From positions 310,001 to 374,000 of the forward strand of contig QXJR01000022.1 in assembly GCA_020975725.1 (NCBI GenBank): DNA of 64,000 nucleotides. Direction: 5' to 3'. The translations under genes were made by a program, and so were the position numbers. This DNA comes from Picocystis sp. L7. Lineage: Eukaryota; Chlorophyta; Picocystophyceae; Picocystales; Picocystaceae. This document shows, one piece after another, positions 21,218 to 30,354 of this stretch (its first letter is position 1; each line of letters opens with the position of its first letter). Below the pieces are notes generated by a model. That model worked only from the letters and a program-made list of their open reading frames with translations, was not told the DNA's origin and did not search any database.

Positions 21218-22114
21218 ATGCGCGCACTGTGGATGGCGATGCGACTCTTGGCTTGGCTGGTGTTCGCAGTGTTGGTGTTGGGCGCCTCGCTGGTGTGGAC
21301 CATTCGACCGACGCCCACAAGCGTTCCGAGGCGAAGCTCCTCGACTTCCGTATCGCCGAAGAGCTTCGAGATTCGACCGCGCTCTTGCAACGTATTCGAC
21401 GATACGTTCGACAACATATACAAGTCTGGGAGTTGGAACCGTGGGAACGTACGCGTGGCTCCACCTGGCCATTTTTACCACAACGCCACCTGGCCACACC
21501 AGAGAAGGTTTGCGGCCTCGGGTGAAGGAAGCCAGCTTGGCGTAGCCACAGAGAGCTCCATGAAGTTCTTGACGGAGGCAATACACAACTACACCGTGGT
21601 ATCGATGATCGACGTGCCCTGTGGAGATCTGAATTGGATTTTTGACAGCTGGCCCACGGATTCTTTGGATTATTACCTGGGTCTTGACGTTGCAAGGCCC
21701 ATACTGGCAATGAACAGGAAAAGATTCGCACATCATTCAAACAAGATATTTCAACAGTGGGATGCCACAGTGTGCCCATTGCCATCCCTTGTGGTTGGAT
21801 ATGAAAAGAGGCGCTTCGATCTGGTGCATTCCCGCGATGTCTTGCAGCACCTGCCCCTGGAACAGGTCAGTTTGTTTTTGTGCAACGTGATCAAATCTGG
21901 CGCAAGGCTGTTCATAACCACAACTTTTCCAGAAGGAGTGAATCAGGAGATAGGCCGTGGAAGCTTCTACAAGAATAACCTCCAAGAGGAACCCTTCTCC
22001 TTACCTGCACCCAAGGTCTGTGTGCCCACGCACCCGGCCTTAGAAGAAGACTTGACCTGTCTGTACGAGTTGCACACCCTTGCGTTCCAAAAGTACGTCA
22101 AGGAAAAATGCTAG
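21218..22114 (+). CDS. Membrane-anchored class I SAM-dependent methyltransferase-like protein
   Basis: 298 residues from the ATG at 21218. The N-terminus has a signal anchor (LWMAMRLLAWLVFAVLVLGASLVW), suggesting a type II protein of the secretory pathway. The lumenal domain shows a Rossmann-type order: SMIDVPCGDLNWIF (motif I-like), LGLDVARPILAMNRKRF, FDLVHSRDVLQHLPLEQVSLFL and SGARLFITTTFPEGVNQE. This looks like a methyltransferase often found with glycan biosynthesis in algae. The substrate is unknown. Several Cys and an N-glycosylation-like HNATW fit a lumenal location. It converges on the FAD oxidoreductase with 81 bp between stops. Confidence 0.75.
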   Translation: MRALWMAMRLLAWLVFAVLVLGASLVWTIRPTPTSVPRRSSSTSVSPKSFEIRPRSCNVFDDTFDNIYKSGSWNRGNVRVAPPGHFYHNATWPHQRRFAASGEGSQLGVATESSMKFLTEAIHNYTVVSMIDVPCGDLNWIFDSWPTDSLDYYLGLDVARPILAMNRKRFAHHSNKIFQQWDATVCPLPSLVVGYEKRRFDLVHSRDVLQHLPLEQVSLFLCNVIKSGARLFITTTFPEGVNQEIGRGSFYKNNLQEEPFSLPAPKVCVPTHPALEEDLTCLYELHTLAFQKYVKEKC

Positions 22115-22195
22115 TGGTGAGGAATGGAAGATGACAGGTTCAAAATGCACATCCAGAGCACGAAAGACACAACAAAACCACGAGGGCCAGCAAAT

Positions 22196-23500
22196 TTATT
22201 CGTTGACGGCTGCGTGTTTGTTGTCTGCCAATAATGCTTCTGCGGCTCGCAACCCAGAGTGCAGCGCCCCGTCCAAGGTGGCAGATTCTCTGTGATCTCC
22301 ACACACGTAGAGCCCCTTGGACAGCCTGACGTTGCGCATGAGGTTGGTCGGAGGGGTCTGATTGGGTTGAGCATAAGGTATGCGGTAGGTCCGGAGATGC
22401 GTCCATGTGTCTACTTCCTTTCTTCCAAACCACGTGGCCATGTGTTCACGGACTTGACGTTCCAGCTCCTTGTCCCCCAAGTGTTCCATGATCCCGACGG
22501 TGGATGTGGAAATGAGGGCCTGTCCTTCCGGTGCGTAGCTACGGCTGACACTGGATGGAAAGCAGCAGTTGTTGACGATACCCTTTCCCTCCCCGTTCAA
22601 GAAAAGCACGTTTTCGTCCACCGGCGGGTTTGGAGCCGTGAAGTACAAGTTGCAGGTGCCCACTGGCGTTCCTCGGCTGGAGGCATCTTCGTCCAGCGCA
22701 TTTCCGAGGAGTTTTGCGGCCGCGGGACCTTCGGTGGCCACAATGACTCCCATTTCTGCTTCCACCCTGCTTCCATCCTCCAGTTCCACGCCCTTGGCGT
22801 CGACCCTGACCACTTGCGCATCCAGCACGACGGTTCCTGGTGGCAATTTGGCCGCCAGCTGTTTGGCGACCGCTTCGATGCCTTCTTCTGGCAGGCAGTT
22901 TTCACCCTTGGCCAATGACTTCATCACGAATTCGAACATCTTGGAGGTGACTTGCAGCTGGTTGTCGAAGAAGATGCCTCCTAGGAAGGGTCGGAAGAAG
23001 CGATCGATCATGGTGGTGGTGAATCCTTCCTGTTGCAACCTATCCATGGTGGTGCTCTCCTGTTCTTGTTCGAGGACGCCGAGCAGCGCACGTAGGCGCA
23101 CCGATCCCACACGTAGCTTGTCGAACACGTTTCCGATCGGATTGGCCAAGGAAAGGACGCCGTCCCATGGATGTCGCAGCGGATCGGCGACGCGCTCGAA
23201 GGCGCCGTCGCAGCGCACGAGCGCACCGGCGTAGAAGGGATGCAAGCGCAGCTGTTCGTAGTCCAGCAGCTCCTTGGCGCTGGGATAGGACGTCAGGAAG
23301 ATCTGGAAGCCGCGGTCGAGCTGGAATCCGTCCACCACGTCGGTGCGCACACGTCCGCCGACGGCGTCGGCGCGCTCCAACAGCACCACCGCGTCGCGAC
23401 GCGGTCCCAAGGCACGCACCAGGCGGTTGGCGGCCGCCAGGCCTGCCACGCCACCTCCCACCACCACGGCGCTCGCCGAGCGCGTCGTTGGCGTCGCCAT
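22196..23500 (-). CDS. FAD-dependent amine-oxidase-like oxidoreductase
   Basis: 434 residues starting MATPTTRSAS. The N-terminal dinucleotide fold VVVGGGVAGLAAANRLV and LLERADAVGGRVRTDVVDGF are the FAD-binding signature of the amine oxidase / protoporphyrinogen oxidase / phytoene desaturase superfamily. The C-terminus GLYVCGDHRESATLDGALHSGLRAAEALL is the second FAD contact. Middle regions (DRFFRPFLGGIFFD) fit a plant and cyanobacterial family of uncharacterised oxidoreductases rather than a known carotenoid or heme enzyme. The substrate is not assignable. Its 5' end lies 132 bp from the 3' end of the PDH-E2 gene, same strand. Intronless. Confidence 0.88.
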   Translation of the reverse strand: MATPTTRSASAVVVGGGVAGLAAANRLVRALGPRRDAVVLLERADAVGGRVRTDVVDGFQLDRGFQIFLTSYPSAKELLDYEQLRLHPFYAGALVRCDGAFERVADPLRHPWDGVLSLANPIGNVFDKLRVGSVRLRALLGVLEQEQESTTMDRLQQEGFTTTMIDRFFRPFLGGIFFDNQLQVTSKMFEFVMKSLAKGENCLPEEGIEAVAKQLAAKLPPGTVVLDAQVVRVDAKGVELEDGSRVEAEMGVIVATEGPAAAKLLGNALDEDASSRGTPVGTCNLYFTAPNPPVDENVLFLNGEGKGIVNNCCFPSSVSRSYAPEGQALISTSTVGIMEHLGDKELERQVREHMATWFGRKEVDTWTHLRTYRIPYAQPNQTPPTNLMRNVRLSKGLYVCGDHRESATLDGALHSGLRAAEALLADNKHAAVNE

Positions 23501-23632
23501 CGTCGCGCGCCGACGTGGACCTGTGGTCGACGAGGACGGAAAGGTGGGATGGAAGGAGAGGTGGAACGCATCCACCTGGAGGATTCCCCGGACATGCAAA
23601 GGTGCCTGAACGCAAACGTGCCAACGCTGGAA

Positions 23633-25141
23633 TTACAAGATCATGGTCAATGGGTTCTCCACGTACCCCTTGAACGCTTGTAGCCATTGCGCACCCACCG
23701 CACCGTCCACCACCCGGTGGTCGCAGCTCAAGGTGACGGTCATGTACTTGCGCTCGGCATAGCCATCCCCACCCAACGATACCACCTTGGGATATGCCCC
23801 GCCCACTGCCAATATGCAGGCCTGTGGCGGGTTCACAATCGCGCAAAACTGCTTTATTCCGAACATGCCCAGGTTGCTAATGGTGAAGGTCCCCCCACTG
23901 AAGTCCTCCGGCGTGAGCTTCCCCTCCTTGGCCTTGGAGGCCAACGCCTTCACTTCCGACGAAATGGTGGCAAGCCCCTTGCCACACGCCTTGTGAACCA
24001 CCGGAACCATGAGACCGTGGTCCGTCTGCACGGCGACGTTGATGTTGGCCTCCTTGTACTGGCGGATGTAGTCCTCGTGCCAGCTGGAATTGCACTCCGG
24101 AAACTTTCTCAACGCCAACGCACTGGCCTTGACCACAAAATCGTTCACGCTAAGCTTTCCACCATCCGATGCGGCCAGGGTCTCGTTGAGCTGTGCACGC
24201 AGCTTCATCATCTCCTCCACGTTGCACTCGATGGAGAGGTAGTAGTGAGGAATGGTCTGCTTGGATTCGAGCAACCTGGCCGCCGTAATCTTCCGCACTG
24301 TTGTGTTCGGTTTGTCTACATACTCTGGATACGCAGCTGCCATGGCTGCTACTGTCGAAGCGTCTGCAGATGGAACTGCTTGCTCGTGCACGTCAATGGC
24401 GACAATTCTCCCCCCGGGACCCGTACCCACCATGCCCTCCAAGGATGTGCCCAGCTCCCTTGCAATGCGCCGGGCGAGCGGGCTCGCCAAAATCCTGGAT
24501 CCGTCTGTAGGTTTGGGAGCCACAGAAGGCCCAGACTTTGCAGCAGGAGGCGGGCCTGCTGGTGGGGGAGGTGTTTTGGCCTCTTCCGGCTGCGGAGCCC
24601 TTTCTTCAGATCCTCCCGACACTTCCTGCGGTGCTTTGTTCTGACTCTTTCCGGAAGCACCGGAAGCGTCGGCGTCAGAGGGAGTGTAGTTCGAGAAAGC
24701 AGAGACAGCCCCCTCTTCTTCACAAAGAATAGCGACAGGCACGCCGACGTTAACGTTTTGCGAGCCTTCTGGTAGAATAATTTTGGCCAGGTAACCTTCT
24801 TCCATCGATTCCATCTCCATGGTTGCTTTATCCGTCTCGATGTCTGCCAGTACGTCCCCCTGCTCCACCCTTTCTCCTTCCTGTTTCTTCCAGGCCGAGA
24901 TGCTGCCGGACGCCATGGTTGGCGACAGTGCAGGCATTGTCAACACCTGGTGGGCAGGCACTGTGAATCGCACGTTCGCGAGAAAGTGTGACGCGTCCGT
25001 CAGGATTGCACCTACCACGACGTGCGGCGCTCCTTCGTCCGTTGCACGCGCCACGTACGATCCGCACTGGACGCCAACCACCGCCTCGCCCATCGCGCGT
25101 TTTCGGCGGAGAGCATTCGACCGACGCCATTGCTCTCGCAT
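23633..25141 (-). CDS. DLAT: Pyruvate dehydrogenase E2 (dihydrolipoyl acetyltransferase), mitochondrial type
   Basis: Transfers acetyl from lipoate to CoA in the pyruvate dehydrogenase complex. From the ATG at 25141 (MREQWRRSNALRRKRAM, Arg-rich presequence) there are 502 residues. The lipoyl domain is VLTMPALSPTM...IETDKATMEME with lipoyl Lys105. An Ala/Pro/Ser linker leads to the subunit-binding domain ASPLARRIARELG...GTGPGGRIV (about 217-250). The acyltransferase domain ends with catalytic SCDHRVVDG (His475, Asp479). ETDKATMEME and a single lipoyl domain fit mitochondrial E2. The frame continues upstream to about 25249 without ATG, and an upstream exon cannot be excluded. Confidence 0.95.
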   Translation of the reverse strand: MREQWRRSNALRRKRAMGEAVVGVQCGSYVARATDEGAPHVVVGAILTDASHFLANVRFTVPAHQVLTMPALSPTMASGSISAWKKQEGERVEQGDVLADIETDKATMEMESMEEGYLAKIILPEGSQNVNVGVPVAILCEEEGAVSAFSNYTPSDADASGASGKSQNKAPQEVSGGSEERAPQPEEAKTPPPPAGPPPAAKSGPSVAPKPTDGSRILASPLARRIARELGTSLEGMVGTGPGGRIVAIDVHEQAVPSADASTVAAMAAAYPEYVDKPNTTVRKITAARLLESKQTIPHYYLSIECNVEEMMKLRAQLNETLAASDGGKLSVNDFVVKASALALRKFPECNSSWHEDYIRQYKEANINVAVQTDHGLMVPVVHKACGKGLATISSEVKALASKAKEGKLTPEDFSGGTFTISNLGMFGIKQFCAIVNPPQACILAVGGAYPKVVSLGGDGYAERKYMTVTLSCDHRVVDGAVGAQWLQAFKGYVENPLTMIL

Positions 25142-25988
25142 TGGAACGCCTGTGCTCCATTCCACACGCTGTTTGCGCGAACACGTCGTGCGTTGCGACG
25201 AGGTGCGTTTGCCAGCGGCGTTCCGATCCAGGCGTCGTCGTCGGTCCAACCGTCAGTCGCCATTCCCTTGCACTTCGTCCTGCCGCCTCGTTTCCACGCC
25301 ATGTCCTTCCCGTCGACCTTCCCACATCGAAGACGCGCCTTGTCCATCCAGCTCGTTCCGTGCATTCGTGCTAGGTCCGCGCACGCCTCCATCTCCTCGT
25401 CGTGTTCCATCGCCATCCCTTCGCCATGGCGCCTTCCCACGTCCGTTTTCAGCCGCGTTTGTCCCACCTTCCCACCGCCAAGGGGTCTCTGCACCCGTTC
25501 CTGGCACCAACGCGCCTCGCGGCGGCCGCAAGGCGCGCTGCGACGCGCATCTTTGCGCGCGATGGAAGTCGCCGAAATCTGCGCTTCGCGACCTCCGCCG
25601 CCTGCCCCCATCGCCCTCGAACCCTAGATTGCGATCGGACCGAATCGATATCTCTCCTCCTTAATCGAGATCTTTGGACAGGGAATCGGGCGAAGGTATC
25701 GATGGATTGGGAACCCGAAGAATGGACCAAGCCACCAGGTGAGAGGTATGGCGGGATGAATCGTCCTGGTGCATCCTGTGGACCCAGTGGAGCTTCGTGT
25801 TTGTGGCACAGGGCATGGACAAGAGAGGGAAGGTTGCAGGTTGGGAACCAGGAAAGGGCGAACCGACGCAGTTGGAGAAGATGGACAACGATTGGAACGG
25901 TCGTGACATCCCTTGGATCTGCACGCGTCAAAATCTATGAATCGCTGCATGAGAAGTGCCTACCCGTGCGTACGTGTGCGAGGCTCCT
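25142..25988. other. Spacer upstream of PDH-E2
   Basis: About 850 bp between the E2 start and the M50 protease 3' end. ATCGATATCTCTCC at 25643 and ATCGAGATCTTTGG at 25663, plus TATCGATGG at 25697, repeat the element seen in other promoters. The frames here are composition-driven. No gene recognised. Confidence 0.4.
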
Positions 25989-26810
25989 TCAGTTGGGATC
26001 CGCGCGCAAGAAAGTCTTGGCCAAACCTCCCTCTGCATCTCCCGAAGACTCTTCAAAGTAAGAATCCAACGTGCCAGTTTCACGATAGCTGAAGGAAGGG
26101 TGCTCTTCAATGCGCCCCTCCTGCACCGCGCGCCAAATCTCCATCAGCTGAATACCCAACCACACTGCAATCATGATCCACATGACTCCCCATTGGTCCT
26201 CGCCTATGAGCAGCATGATACCATAACCCCCCATCCCCGCCAAGAACGCTCCTCCGATCACGCAGCTCGTCTTTGCGGTGGTTTCTGGTTGCATGCCCAG
26301 CGTCATGAGCACGTTGACAAGCAACCGTCCCCCGTCCATGGGGAAGACTGGCAGGAACAAGTTGAAGGTGAAGAGCAGGAAGTTCATGTAGATGGCTTGC
26401 ATGGCGATGTACTGCATCATCTTGGAGAAGAAGAACAGGTGCAGCTTCAGCGCTAGCCACCACAGCACGCCCATGGGAATGTGAGTGATGGGACCTGCAA
26501 GGGTCACCAGCAGGTCGTCCTTGGCGCTGCTGACGCCACCCACGTAGGCCAATCCACCGAGCGGCCAGAGGAGGATGGAATCCACGACTCCTCCAAGTCT
26601 CGTGGCCATCATTGCGTGTCCCATTTCGTGCACGAGTACGGTGACGAACAGCACGGGTCCGTTCAGTACCAGTGCCGTGCAGAAGAGGTACAAGTTTCCC
26701 ATCAGCAGCGACGGCACCGCCGTGAGCAGGCAGTACGCGGGCAGCATGAAGTGCACGTGTATGGGTATGTCAAAGAGTCTTCCGCATGGGATGGTTCGTT
26801 GCATGTTCAT
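25989..26810 (-). CDS. Site-2-protease family M50 membrane metalloprotease
   Basis: Intramembrane zinc metalloprotease of 273 residues with about six hydrophobic helices. The first zinc motif HEMGH is at residues 61-65 (VLVHEMGHAMMATRLGG). The third ligand lies in NLFLPVFPMDGGRLL (Asp159). LLWPLGGLAYVGG is the inter-motif loop typical of bacterial-like S2P homologues, which often lack a PDZ domain as here. The N-terminus GRLFDIPIHVHFML matches the start of the SpoIVFB/Rv2869-like branch. No obvious transit peptide. Substrate and organelle unknown. Intronless. Confidence 0.9.
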   Translation of the reverse strand: MNMQRTIPCGRLFDIPIHVHFMLPAYCLLTAVPSLLMGNLYLFCTALVLNGPVLFVTVLVHEMGHAMMATRLGGVVDSILLWPLGGLAYVGGVSSAKDDLLVTLAGPITHIPMGVLWWLALKLHLFFFSKMMQYIAMQAIYMNFLLFTFNLFLPVFPMDGGRLLVNVLMTLGMQPETTAKTSCVIGGAFLAGMGGYGIMLLIGEDQWGVMWIMIAVWLGIQLMEIWRAVQEGRIEEHPSFSYRETGTLDSYFEESSGDAEGGLAKTFLRADPN

Positions 26811-27366
26811 CGATCCTGATGCGCACCAGCGCTGCTTTGTTGCCGCGTCGCAAGAACCGACGTTCGTGCGATGGCGTGTCGATGACCACGAGACTTCCCT
26901 TACGAAAGGGGAATCGTTCCGGGTTCGATCCCATCCTCGGTCCCTTTCGAAACCGAAACCGATCCAGGGATGGAGAACCCCAGGCTCCCAGCGGCAGAAA
27001 TTACGCTTCCTACCCTCTCATTCCAGGAACCGTGTATGCGATTTGTCGGGATTACGCTTGCCCATACCCCGTCGAGGATGCCACGACTCCATCCCCTAGA
27101 TTCCTCTGCGGGGTGAGGGCGGGCTTCGGCCCGCCCTTTTGTTCCGTTCGAACTGTCGTGGTGAAGAATACGTGATCTGGTCGAGCACGTCGCACACCAA
27201 CGTGAAGCCTCCACAAAAAGCGTCCAGGAAGGCTCGAAGCTCGCAAGGAGCGTCCCGAAAGTGATCCGGGGAACCTGTGGGAACTGCTGCACGGTCCGGG
27301 GAAGCCAGAAGCGCATCAGCTGTCGAGGAAAGGGGAAAAGCCAAGGGAAGGTGCATCGTGGCGAAG
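26811..27366. other. Spacer with GGTTCGATC word and strong hairpin
   Basis: Divergent region between the M50 protease and the KEN-box gene. GGGTTCGATCCC lies at about 26918. A perfect 9 bp stem with a TTCG loop lies at 27116..27137 and is described separately. No protein seen. Confidence 0.4.
27116..27140 (+). other. Perfect 9 bp stem with UUCG tetraloop followed by TTTT
   Basis: AGGGCGGGC-TTCG-GCCCGCCCT pairs completely over nine base pairs around a TTCG loop and is followed by TTT. The shape equals a bacterial intrinsic terminator, though this is nuclear eukaryotic DNA. It might belong to an unrecognised non-coding RNA or to a 5' leader of the gene starting at 27367. I could not match the flanks to a known RNA. 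Confidence 0.6.
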
Positions 27367-27729
27367 ATGGAGAGCAGGAAAGAGATAGGATCCATCGAAA
27401 TGTACCACGACGAAACGGTGTACGAAGAGAAAGAAAACATCGACCCAGAAACGGGAAAACTGGAAGGCATGAGAACACGCTCCTCCACCGGCACTTCCGT
27501 TACCAGGGCAGGAACCTCAACGGGCGAAAGATCCCCGTTGGTGGACATCACCAAGGCCACCAACATGGCCGCAGAGGCAGCCAAGGACTCCAAACCGGGC
27601 AAAGGTAAGAAGAAGAACGTCCAGGCTTACTTCACCGGTCACGTATCCTTCCAGAGCACCCAATCTGGCAACTGCCACAGCACAGAGAACGAAAGGAGAG
27701 GCCCGACCAAGGCCTCCAGCCTGCGATAG
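27367..27729 (+). CDS. Small protein with KEN box and D-box, candidate APC/C substrate
   Basis: 120 residues starting MESRKEIGSIEMYHDETVYE. Residues 21-27 read EKENIDP, a textbook KEN box followed by Asp-Pro, and 55-63 read RSPLVDITK, matching the extended destruction box RxxLxDIT[NK]. The rest is Ser/Thr/Lys-rich and predicted disordered, with a basic run (KPGKGKKKN). The combination fits a cell-cycle protein degraded through the anaphase-promoting complex, such as a securin- or PATRONUS-like protein. No homology to a named protein is claimed. It converges on URI1 with 55 bp between stops. Intronless as read. An upstream extension is possible. Confidence 0.7.
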   Translation: MESRKEIGSIEMYHDETVYEEKENIDPETGKLEGMRTRSSTGTSVTRAGTSTGERSPLVDITKATNMAAEAAKDSKPGKGKKKNVQAYFTGHVSFQSTQSGNCHSTENERRGPTKASSLR

Positions 27730-27784
27730 ATTGTTTGCACTGCACAGAGGAATCGTTGTAAAAGTACCGAAAAATTTCATGCGT

Positions 27785-28612
27785 TTATTTCTCTTCCGCC
27801 ATTCTGGATTGCTTGAACTTGGAAACACGTTTCGTACCAGATGCGGAGCCCTGTTCCCGGGGCGATGACCTCGAAAAGTCCGAAGCATGCCTTTCGATGA
27901 CCCGCTCGTGAACAGGCACAGGCTTTTTCTTCGATAGTTCGGTCGTCGGTGAGGGCTCATCGACTGTTTGCTGGAGAGGTTCCATGCGCGAGTTGGCTGC
28001 GTCCATTCCCATTTCGACGGTGGATCCTGGGGACTGGTGTTCGTCCTGTTGGGCTTCTAACAGTTCAAGTTCCTCAAGCCTCCTCATCAACTGTTCGTGC
28101 TCCAAGTCCACTTCTTCCATGTCTTCCCTCACATCCTTTGCAAACGTGACGGATTTCTTCTGAACCTGAGGTTTGGCGTGAAGCTCCTCGTCATACTCTT
28201 CTCGTATCTCAAACGGGGCGTCGTCGCCGCCACCCTTCCCCGTGATCACTCGTTCCCTCGCTTCTAGATCGCGTACGATTCCTTCTATCTCTGCTGCGTT
28301 GTTGTGGGCAAATTCCTTCCTCTTCTGGATGATTTGAACCGTCTCGAAAGCCGAACGATCGACGAAGTACTCGTCGCCCAAGTGCACCAACAGCTCGTTG
28401 GTATGTACGATTCGTCCGAGGAAGAATGCTTTGCTGCCGAACGGTATGGCTGCCTTCCACGAGGTCCGCTTCGGCAGATCTTGGACGAGGTCGATGAGCC
28501 TGTCGCACTCGTCTTCGTAGGTGCGCAACGTTTGGAGCCTCTCCCTTTCCGAAACCATGGCTTGTCGCACCCACGCCAAGGCGGTCTGCCGTTCCTTCTC
28601 CTCCACGTTCAT
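27785..28612 (-). CDS. URI1: URI1-like unconventional prefoldin (RPB5 interactor)
   Basis: 275 residues. The N-terminal prefoldin-alpha helix pair is followed by the strand block GSKAFFLGRIVHTNELLVHLGDEYFVDRSAFETV, which is the hallmark of URI proteins (phosphate-binding-protein-like prefoldins). A later conserved-type segment VQKKSVTFAKDV precedes an acidic helix and Ser-rich tail ending TKRVSKFKQSRMAEEK. URI scaffolds the R2TP/prefoldin-like complex that assembles RNA polymerases. Shorter than human URI1 (535), similar to plant and fungal forms. Intronless. Confidence 0.88.
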   Translation of the reverse strand: MNVEEKERQTALAWVRQAMVSERERLQTLRTYEDECDRLIDLVQDLPKRTSWKAAIPFGSKAFFLGRIVHTNELLVHLGDEYFVDRSAFETVQIIQKRKEFAHNNAAEIEGIVRDLEARERVITGKGGGDDAPFEIREEYDEELHAKPQVQKKSVTFAKDVREDMEEVDLEHEQLMRRLEELELLEAQQDEHQSPGSTVEMGMDAANSRMEPLQQTVDEPSPTTELSKKKPVPVHERVIERHASDFSRSSPREQGSASGTKRVSKFKQSRMAEEK

Positions 28613-28908
28613 CTCTCCCTCTCCTTTTCGTGCACCGCTTCGAACTTCTTTGAACGGCAGTCCTTCAATGCCGAGACGAATGGCGAAGGCGCATGCCAGA
28701 CACGCGCATCGGCGTTTTCAATCGTGCTCTGGATCGATCCCCCGGTTCGTAAACCCTAGCCTTTCACCTGCAACTGAACGTGGGAACACTCCGTTTACAC
28801 CCGAACAACAGAAGGGGTTCCCACTGGATCCAACCATGTCCATGGGATGCTCCAGGGACAGGTGGGAATGGGAACTCTGGGTGTGGCGCCTTCTTTCCCA
28901 TCCAGCCC
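28613..28908. other. Divergent spacer between URI1 and a small unknown gene
   Basis: Head-to-head promoter region of about 300 bp. No recurrent element or gene recognised. Confidence 0.35.
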
Positions 28909-29274
28909 ATGGTGGTCGCACCGGGCGCGGCCACGTTCGCTCCGGGCGGCCGCGGACATCGGACAGTGCCGACATCGCGGGCGTTCAACGAGTGCGTCCA
29001 GTGCTTGAGGACCGTGCCGGTGGACGAGTTCAAGACGGCCATGGTGCACGCCGGGGACGTTTTGGCGATGAAGCAGGTTTGGAGCAGGTGCAAGCAGGCA
29101 GTGGCTAGGGGCTCGATCGGGTGTGGTTCCACCATTGGCAAGTTCGTCAACCGCGGCCCGAACGCCGCTCTGAACCTTCGGAGGTGCTTGGCTATGTCGG
29201 TCCGGTCGGCAGAGCTACGCCGTGTTGCCATGCAAGGGCGGTTGCACAAGGTCGGCGGCAAGGTCATTCGATAA
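28909..29274 (+). CDS. Small basic hypothetical protein
   Basis: 121 residues from the ATG at 28909 (MVVAPGAATFAPGGRGHRTV). The frame extends further upstream, but this start gives a compact protein. The body is helical and Cys/Arg-rich (NECVQCLRTVPVDEF, AMKQVWSRCKQAVARGS, NLRRCLAMSVRSAELRRVAMQGRLHKVGGKVIR). The order of residues looks protein-like rather than shadow translation, but I recognise no family. It lies between URI1 and a gene-poor block. Confidence 0.5.
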   Translation: MVVAPGAATFAPGGRGHRTVPTSRAFNECVQCLRTVPVDEFKTAMVHAGDVLAMKQVWSRCKQAVARGSIGCGSTIGKFVNRGPNAALNLRRCLAMSVRSAELRRVAMQGRLHKVGGKVIR

Positions 29275-30354
29275 TGTAGAGAGAAGAGAATGCGGGCTGC
29301 CATTGGGGCTGCTAGGCAACCCAATGGATTAATGCCCGCGTTGGGTTGTTGGTGTGCAAAGTAGTGCAAGGGATGCTCACGGTTGCTTTACACACCCTGA
29401 CCCTTGTAGGTCGATGGCCTATACACTTTGAGGAGCTGAAGAAAAGCGAGGTGTTTCATTTTACAACGGACCGAGTGTGAGGTGATCGAAAGACGGCCAA
29501 GAAAGGGTAGCTGGGACCATCACCGGATCAAGTCCGACCTTGGCATCGGAAGGAGAGGTGCACGGCATTGTGTTAGAAACGGCACGAACAGGCAACGATC
29601 AAGGTGTGATTGCAAAAAGGAGGAAACAAGGCAGGGGTGCTGTGTTGTAACTCGTGGTTGTTGCGAGACCAACTCGGGCGCATGCACAGGTAGTTTTGAC
29701 CACCGTGGTTGCACTTATAGCATGCTAGGAGTCTTGTGATGCCAATCCTTGCGGTACTACATACTTTGATTTTTAGTCTAGCTCTCGCATCCGAAATCCC
29801 TCCGACCTGCTTGCATGCGGGTATGGAAGTATGCAAATCCGCCGAGAAAGTGTCTACCTTGCAAGCATGCTGTCTTGATGTTCAAAAGTGCGTCTTTGAT
29901 TCAAGACAACCAAATGAGCATTTTAGTCATCCTCGTTACCGTGTGTTCGTGCGGTGTAGCACACCCCAAGGCATTAGGAGTCGATTCAACGATGTTCGTT
30001 CATGGGAGTTGCAAAGGAAGGCCCATGTGGAGACGTCCCGTAACAACGTCGCGTTCCTTTCCAGGAAATACCCTCGTCTCGTTCGGCCCAGGCATGCATT
30101 TCCTATTGAGCCGCTTCTTGTTCTCGTTCATACCCTCGGACAACAGATCCCACATTGGCATCGAGCCTTTCATGTTCGTGTTCCTTTTCCATCCACCTGT
30201 TTCACCCCCCAAAGCAGTCCCAGGTTCCTTCGATTCGTGTGTTCCACCACCTCGTGGTCGAAAGGAAGCGCATTTCCGATCGAACCCGTGTCCGTTTCGG
30301 TCTGCATTGGAGATCGCATTCCCTTCTGTTTCGGGATAGGGCCACGCCTGCGCC
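29275..30354. other. Gene-poor spacer
   Basis: About 1.1 kb upstream of the Ulp1 gene. It is AT-richer to the left. CGATCGAACCCGTG occurs at about 30270-30290, close to the start. Frames crossing it are short and inconsistent. No gene, repeat array or element ends recognised. Confidence 0.5.
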
